Below, piece by piece: positions 60,927 through 64,000 of a DNA stretch of 64,000 bases (position 1 is its first letter; each line of letters opens with the position of its first letter). Position numbers and translations under genes: made by a program. Source of the stretch: Pseudomonas pohangensis (GTDB taxonomy: Bacteria > Pseudomonadota > Gammaproteobacteria > Pseudomonadales > Pseudomonadaceae); assembly GCF_900105995.1 (NCBI RefSeq), contig NZ_LT629785.1:3286001-3350000 (forward strand). The letters run 5' to 3'. The notes beneath the pieces were generated by a model. That model did no database searches, was not told where the DNA came from, and saw only the letters and a list, made by a program, of their open reading frames with translations.

Positions 60927-61847
60927 TCAGTTTCCGAAGATCGACCAGCCGGTACGCTTGACCAGCATTTCCAGCGCTTCGGCACCCAGCTTGCTATTGC
61001 CTACGGTATCCAGCCCCGGCGACCACACGGCAATCGAAGCCTTGCCTGGCGCGATGGCCAGAATGCCGCCGCCGACACCGCTCTTGCCCGGCAAGCCGAC
61101 GCGGAAGGCAAATTCGCCGGAGCCATCGTAGTGTCCGCACATCAGCATCAGTGAATTGATCCGCCGCGCCCGCTGGGCACTGACCACTTTTACCCCGCTA
61201 CTGGGATTCACCCCGTCCGCCACCAGAAACAGCCCGGCATGCGCCAACTGCTGGCAGCTCATGGAAATCGAGCAATGGTGGAAATACACCCCCAGCACCT
61301 GCTCTACCGGATGACTCAGGCGCCCGAAGGAGGCCATGAAGTGTGCCAGCGAGGCATTGCGATGCCCGGTCAGCAACTCGGAACGGGCGACATTCTCATC
61401 AATGCCGATACTCCGGTCATTGGCCAGAAAACGCACGAATTCAAGAATCTCGGCCAGGGTTTCTTTCGGTTGATGGCCCATCATGATGGCATCGGCAATC
61501 GCGATGGCACCGGCATTGATAAAAGGGTTACGCGGTTTGCCGCTCTCGTGTTCGAGCTGCACGATGGAATTGAACGGATCGCCGGATGGTTCACGGCCGA
61601 CCCGTGACCACAGCCCATCACCGAGCTTGCCCAGGGCAATGGTCAGGGTGAACACCTTGGAAATGCTCTGGATGGAAAACAGCTTGTCCGCACAGCCGGC
61701 ACTGAAGGTCCGGCCGTCTGCCAATACCACCGCCATGGCGAACTGGTCGGGATCGATACAGGCCAGTTCCGGGATGTAGGTAGCCACCTTGCCGCGCTCG
61801 CTACGGCTACTCAACTCTGCGTTGATTTCGTCGAGAATATCTTGCAT
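60927..61847 (-). CDS. glsA: Glutaminase
   Basis: A 306-residue serine-dependent glutaminase of the beta-lactamase-like fold, hydrolysing glutamine to glutamate and ammonia. The catalytic S-x-x-K is Ser61-Ile-Ser-Lys64 in FSIQSISKVFTL; NPFINAGAIA and GLPGKSGVGGGI are also family hallmarks. The ATG at 61847 gives the usual N-terminus (MQDILDEIN); a GTG at 61862 and an ATG at 61856 are alternatives, and none has a strong ribosome-binding site. It follows the binding-protein gene and its terminator on the same strand. Confidence 0.93.
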   Translation of the reverse strand: MQDILDEINAELSSRSERGKVATYIPELACIDPDQFAMAVVLADGRTFSAGCADKLFSIQSISKVFTLTIALGKLGDGLWSRVGREPSGDPFNSIVQLEHESGKPRNPFINAGAIAIADAIMMGHQPKETLAEILEFVRFLANDRSIGIDENVARSELLTGHRNASLAHFMASFGRLSHPVEQVLGVYFHHCSISMSCQQLAHAGLFLVADGVNPSSGVKVVSAQRARRINSLMLMCGHYDGSGEFAFRVGLPGKSGVGGGILAIAPGKASIAVWSPGLDTVGNSKLGAEALEMLVKRTGWSIFGN

Positions 61848-61970
61848 GCCAGCCATACCCACGGGTCAACAGGAACCAGGCGCCTGGCAGCAAGTCTGGC
61901 CACGGCACACTCGAATTACTCCTGCAGGTTAACTGACGCATTGTGCGCCTGTCGTGCCTGGATAATCGTG

Positions 61971-61984
61971 TTGCCCTGGCAACG
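61971..61984 (-). promoter_or_regulatory. Dyad upstream of glutaminase
   Basis: A perfect 6-bp inverted repeat GTTGCC-CT-GGCAAC, about 124 bases upstream of the glsA start and 17 bases past the neighbouring terminator. It may be an operator. No regulator is assigned. Confidence 0.3.
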
Positions 61985-62000
61985 GGTAGTGCGTACACAG

Positions 62001-62025
62001 CAAAACGCCCCGTAGGTCGGGGCGT
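62001..62025 (-). terminator. Terminator after the iron-binding protein gene
   Basis: An 8-bp stem ACGCCCCG/CGGGGCGT with a five-base loop, followed on the minus strand by TTTTG. It lies 25 bases after the binding-protein stop codon. Confidence 0.82.
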
Positions 62026-62049
62026 CTGGTGTAGATCTGCGCGGCTGGA

Positions 62050-63051
62050 TCAGTTCCAGCCGGCGCGATCCATCAGCATGGTCGCCTCGACCTGACGCTT
62101 GCCGGCCACTTCCAGCGGAATGCTGTCGGCCTTGAATTCACCCCAGGCCGCCACTTCTGCTGATGGCTGAACTGCAGGGTTGGCCGGGTACTCCTGGTTC
62201 AGGCCAGCAAACAGCCCCTGCGCTTCGGCGCTGCTCATCCACTCCAGCAGTGCCTGTGCCGCCTGCGGATGCGGAGCGTACTTGGTGACGCCGGCACCCG
62301 ACAGGTTGACGTGCACACCGCGATCCTGCTGGTTCGGCCAGAACAGTTTCACCTGCAGATCGGGGTTCTGCTTGTGCAGTCGTCCGTAGTAGTAGGTGTT
62401 GACCAGACCGACATCGCACTGGCCGGCATCGATGGCTTGCAGCAGCGCGGTGTCATCGGCAAACGGATCGGTAGCCAGATTGTTGACCCAGCCCTTGAGG
62501 ATTTCCTCGGTCTTTTCCGCACCATGGGTTTCGATCAGGGTAGCGGTCAGCGACTGGTTGTAGACCTTCTTGCTGGTACGCAGGCACAGCCGGCCTTCCC
62601 AGTTGGCATCCGCCAGTGCTTCGTAGGTCGACAGTTCTTCCGGAGTGACCCGCTCTGTGGAGTAGGCGATGGTCCGCGCGCGCAGTGACAGCCCGGTCCA
62701 GGCACCATTGGCGGAACGGTACTGCGGCGGGATATTGGCTTCGATGGTCGCGGACTGGAGTGGCTGCAGCACGCCCTGCTGTTCGGCCTGCCATAGGTTG
62801 CCGGCATCCACGGTAATCAGCAGATCGGCCGGCGTGTTCTGGCCTTCGGCCTTGAGCCGGGCCAGCAACGGCGCTTCCTTGTCAGTGATGAACTTGATCG
62901 GCACGCCGGTCTTGGCGGTATAGGCGTCGAACACCGGCTTGATCAGCTCGTCGATACGTGAGGAGTACACCACCACTTCGTCGGCAGCCAGACTTGGCGT
63001 ACTCAACAGACAGGCAGAAAGAGCAACAAACAGCGAGCGATGAAACAGCAT
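62050..63051 (-). CDS. Iron(III) ABC transporter periplasmic binding protein
   Basis: A 333-residue FbpA-like protein. Signal peptide (MLFHRSLFVALSACLLSTPS, cut near SLA-AD), then the ferric-binding fold starting DEVVVYSSRIDELIKPVF; the iron-binding tyrosine pair is in GLVNTYYYGRL. It delivers ferric iron to the inner-membrane permease. GAGGTAGG precedes the ATG. A Fur-like box lies in the promoter region. It corresponds to PA5217, but in this genome it is not next to its permease. Confidence 0.93.
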   Translation of the reverse strand: MLFHRSLFVALSACLLSTPSLAADEVVVYSSRIDELIKPVFDAYTAKTGVPIKFITDKEAPLLARLKAEGQNTPADLLITVDAGNLWQAEQQGVLQPLQSATIEANIPPQYRSANGAWTGLSLRARTIAYSTERVTPEELSTYEALADANWEGRLCLRTSKKVYNQSLTATLIETHGAEKTEEILKGWVNNLATDPFADDTALLQAIDAGQCDVGLVNTYYYGRLHKQNPDLQVKLFWPNQQDRGVHVNLSGAGVTKYAPHPQAAQALLEWMSSAEAQGLFAGLNQEYPANPAVQPSAEVAAWGEFKADSIPLEVAGKRQVEATMLMDRAGWN

Positions 63052-63083
63052 GGCACCTACCTCGGTCATGATTCTTTTGCGAA

Positions 63084-63098
63084 TGATAGCAAATCTCA
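63084..63098 (-). promoter_or_regulatory. Candidate Fur box
   Basis: On the minus strand TGAGATTTGCTATCA matches the 7-1-7 Fur motif TGATAAT-N-ATTATCA at 10 of 14 positions, 33 bases upstream of the iron-binding protein ATG. Position and gene function support iron-dependent repression. Confidence 0.65.
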
Positions 63099-63125
63099 TT
63101 TGCAAAGAGTACCAGTCAGCGCGAT

Positions 63126-64000
63126 TCAGCTCGTCTGCGGCTCCACACGGGCCAGTTCCGGCAAATCGCCGCTCAGGCCGAGCGCCTGACGGACAAACAA
63201 TGCCTTGGCTTCGGGCAGCCCGTTGACCAGACTGAGCCCGGCGTTGCGCAGCCAGCGCAGCGCTGGTGGCGTGGCCTGGAACAGTCGCTCGAAGCTCTCC
63301 ATCGCCGCCATCATCGCCAGGTTGTGCGGCATGCGCCGCCGCTCGAAACGACTGAGCACCCGCTCATCGGCCAGCCGCTCACCGCGCTGCAAGGCATGCA
63401 GCAGCACTTCAGCCAGCATCGCCGCATCGAGAAAGCCGAGATTGACGCCCTGCCCGGCCAGCGGATGAATGGTGTGCGCCGCATCCCCGACCAGTGCCAG
63501 CCCCGGCTCGACATAGCGCTTGGCATGCCGCTGGCGCAGCGGGATGCACAGGCGCGGATCAACCTGCAGCACCTGGCCCAGACGCTGCTCGAAGGCCTTG
63601 CCCAGTTCGGCGGCGAAGGCAGCGTCATCCAGCGCCATCAGCTGCTCGGCATGTTGCGGAGTACAGGACCAGACGATCGAACACCAGTGCTGGTCGCCGT
63701 CGCGCTGCAATGGCAGAAACGCCAGCGGACCGTCATCGGTGAAGCGTTGCCAGGCGGTGCGCTGGTGCGGCTTGGCACAGCGCACGCTGGTGACCAGCGC
63801 ATGGTGCAGGTAATCCCACTCACGGGTGGCACAGCCGGCCAGCCGGCGTACCGCCGAGTTGGCGCCATCGGCGGCAATCAGCAAGGGCGTCTGCAATTCA
63901 CGTCCATCCGCCAGCTTGAGCTGCCAGCCTTCGGCATTGCGCCGCAATGCCTCCAGCCGCGCCTCACCGAGCACCTGCACACCACTGGCCAGCAGCTGTT
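63126..64000 (-). CDS. UbiH/UbiF/VisC-family FAD-dependent hydroxylase, C-terminal part
   Basis: The last 291 residues of a flavin monooxygenase whose start lies beyond the right edge; the frame stays open to the edge. The second FAD motif GDAAHTIHPLAGQGVNLGFL and the earlier LIAADGANSAVRRLAG (DG motif) are clear. Such enzymes hydroxylate the ubiquinone ring; which member this is (UbiH, UbiI/VisC or other) cannot be settled. In P. aeruginosa a VisC-like gene (PA5221) lies near the same iron transporter. Confidence 0.88.
   Translation of the reverse strand, partial: QLLASGVQVLGEARLEALRRNAEGWQLKLADGRELQTPLLIAADGANSAVRRLAGCATREWDYLHHALVTSVRCAKPHQRTAWQRFTDDGPLAFLPLQRDGDQHWCSIVWSCTPQHAEQLMALDDAAFAAELGKAFEQRLGQVLQVDPRLCIPLRQRHAKRYVEPGLALVGDAAHTIHPLAGQGVNLGFLDAAMLAEVLLHALQRGERLADERVLSRFERRRMPHNLAMMAAMESFERLFQATPPALRWLRNAGLSLVNGLPEAKALFVRQALGLSGDLPELARVEPQTS

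Overview
The window is about 62% GC, densely coded chromosomal DNA from a gammaproteobacterium of the family Pseudomonadaceae. The case rests on gene order. Recalled from memory, Pseudomonas aeruginosa PAO1 runs arcDABC - fabY - cysQ - nudE - HAD (about PA5170-5177), then pckA - hslO - hslR - rimK - envZ/ompR (amgS/amgR) - tex - thioesterase - gshA - argA - argE - pit - DUF47 - CYTH - GspE-like ATPase - gcvP/H/T - iron ABC transporter (about PA5192-5221). The same order is found here with extra genes inserted. A Pseudomonas or Halopseudomonas-like species is likely; the species cannot be fixed from the sequence alone. No tRNA, rRNA, insertion sequence, prophage or CRISPR array was seen.

Region by region. 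(1) 1-1.9 kb, minus strand: a thiol/sulfur cassette of a DUF2892 membrane protein, an FrnE-like DsbA oxidoreductase, a two-cysteine BigR/YgaV-type ArsR regulator with an AT-rich palindrome upstream, and a split YeeE/YedE sulfur transporter. (2) 2.2-9.5 kb, plus strand: the arginine deiminase operon arcDABC, then a PotE-like antiporter and an orphan substrate-binding protein. (3) 9.7-19.3 kb: FabY ketoacyl synthase, patatin phospholipase, hotdog protein, CysQ, NudE, a YrfG-type phosphatase, cardiolipin synthase, YceH and YedI. (4) 19.4-29 kb: PckA, Hsp33, Hsp15, RimB-RimK, EnvZ/OmpR, Tex and a thioesterase. (5) 29-38.4 kb: a BenE-type transporter, GshA, a small RMF-like protein, ArgA, ArgE, Pit-DUF47 and a CYTH protein. 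(6) 38.5-52.3 kb: an orphan GspE-like ATPase, then a block of probable accessory genes: a membrane diguanylate cyclase, two unlike L,D-transpeptidases, a QmcA-NfeD-DUF2804 operon, HupE/UreJ-PpiC-DUF3604 and a DUF2860 outer-membrane protein. (7) 52.4-64 kb: gcvT-gcvH-gcvP, a TetR regulator with a palindromic candidate operator, an iron(III) ABC permease and its binding protein separated by a beta-propeller-like gene and glutaminase, and the C-terminal part of a UbiH/VisC-type hydroxylase.

How the genes work together. ArcA, ArcB and ArcC turn arginine into ornithine, ammonia, CO2 and ATP while ArcD exchanges arginine for ornithine; ArgA and ArgE run the opposite, biosynthetic direction. GcvT/H/P cleave glycine. 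Pit, DUF47 and CYTH concern phosphate and polyphosphate-type chemistry. OmpR/EnvZ, the L,D-transpeptidases, Cls and the SPFH/NfeD pair concern the envelope.

The best leads for undescribed biology are the HupE/UreJ-PpiC-DUF3604 cassette; a perfect 10-bp stem that hides the argE ribosome-binding site; a 14-bp terminator-like stem between ompR and envZ; and a pair of hairpins repeated in the two gaps flanking arcB.
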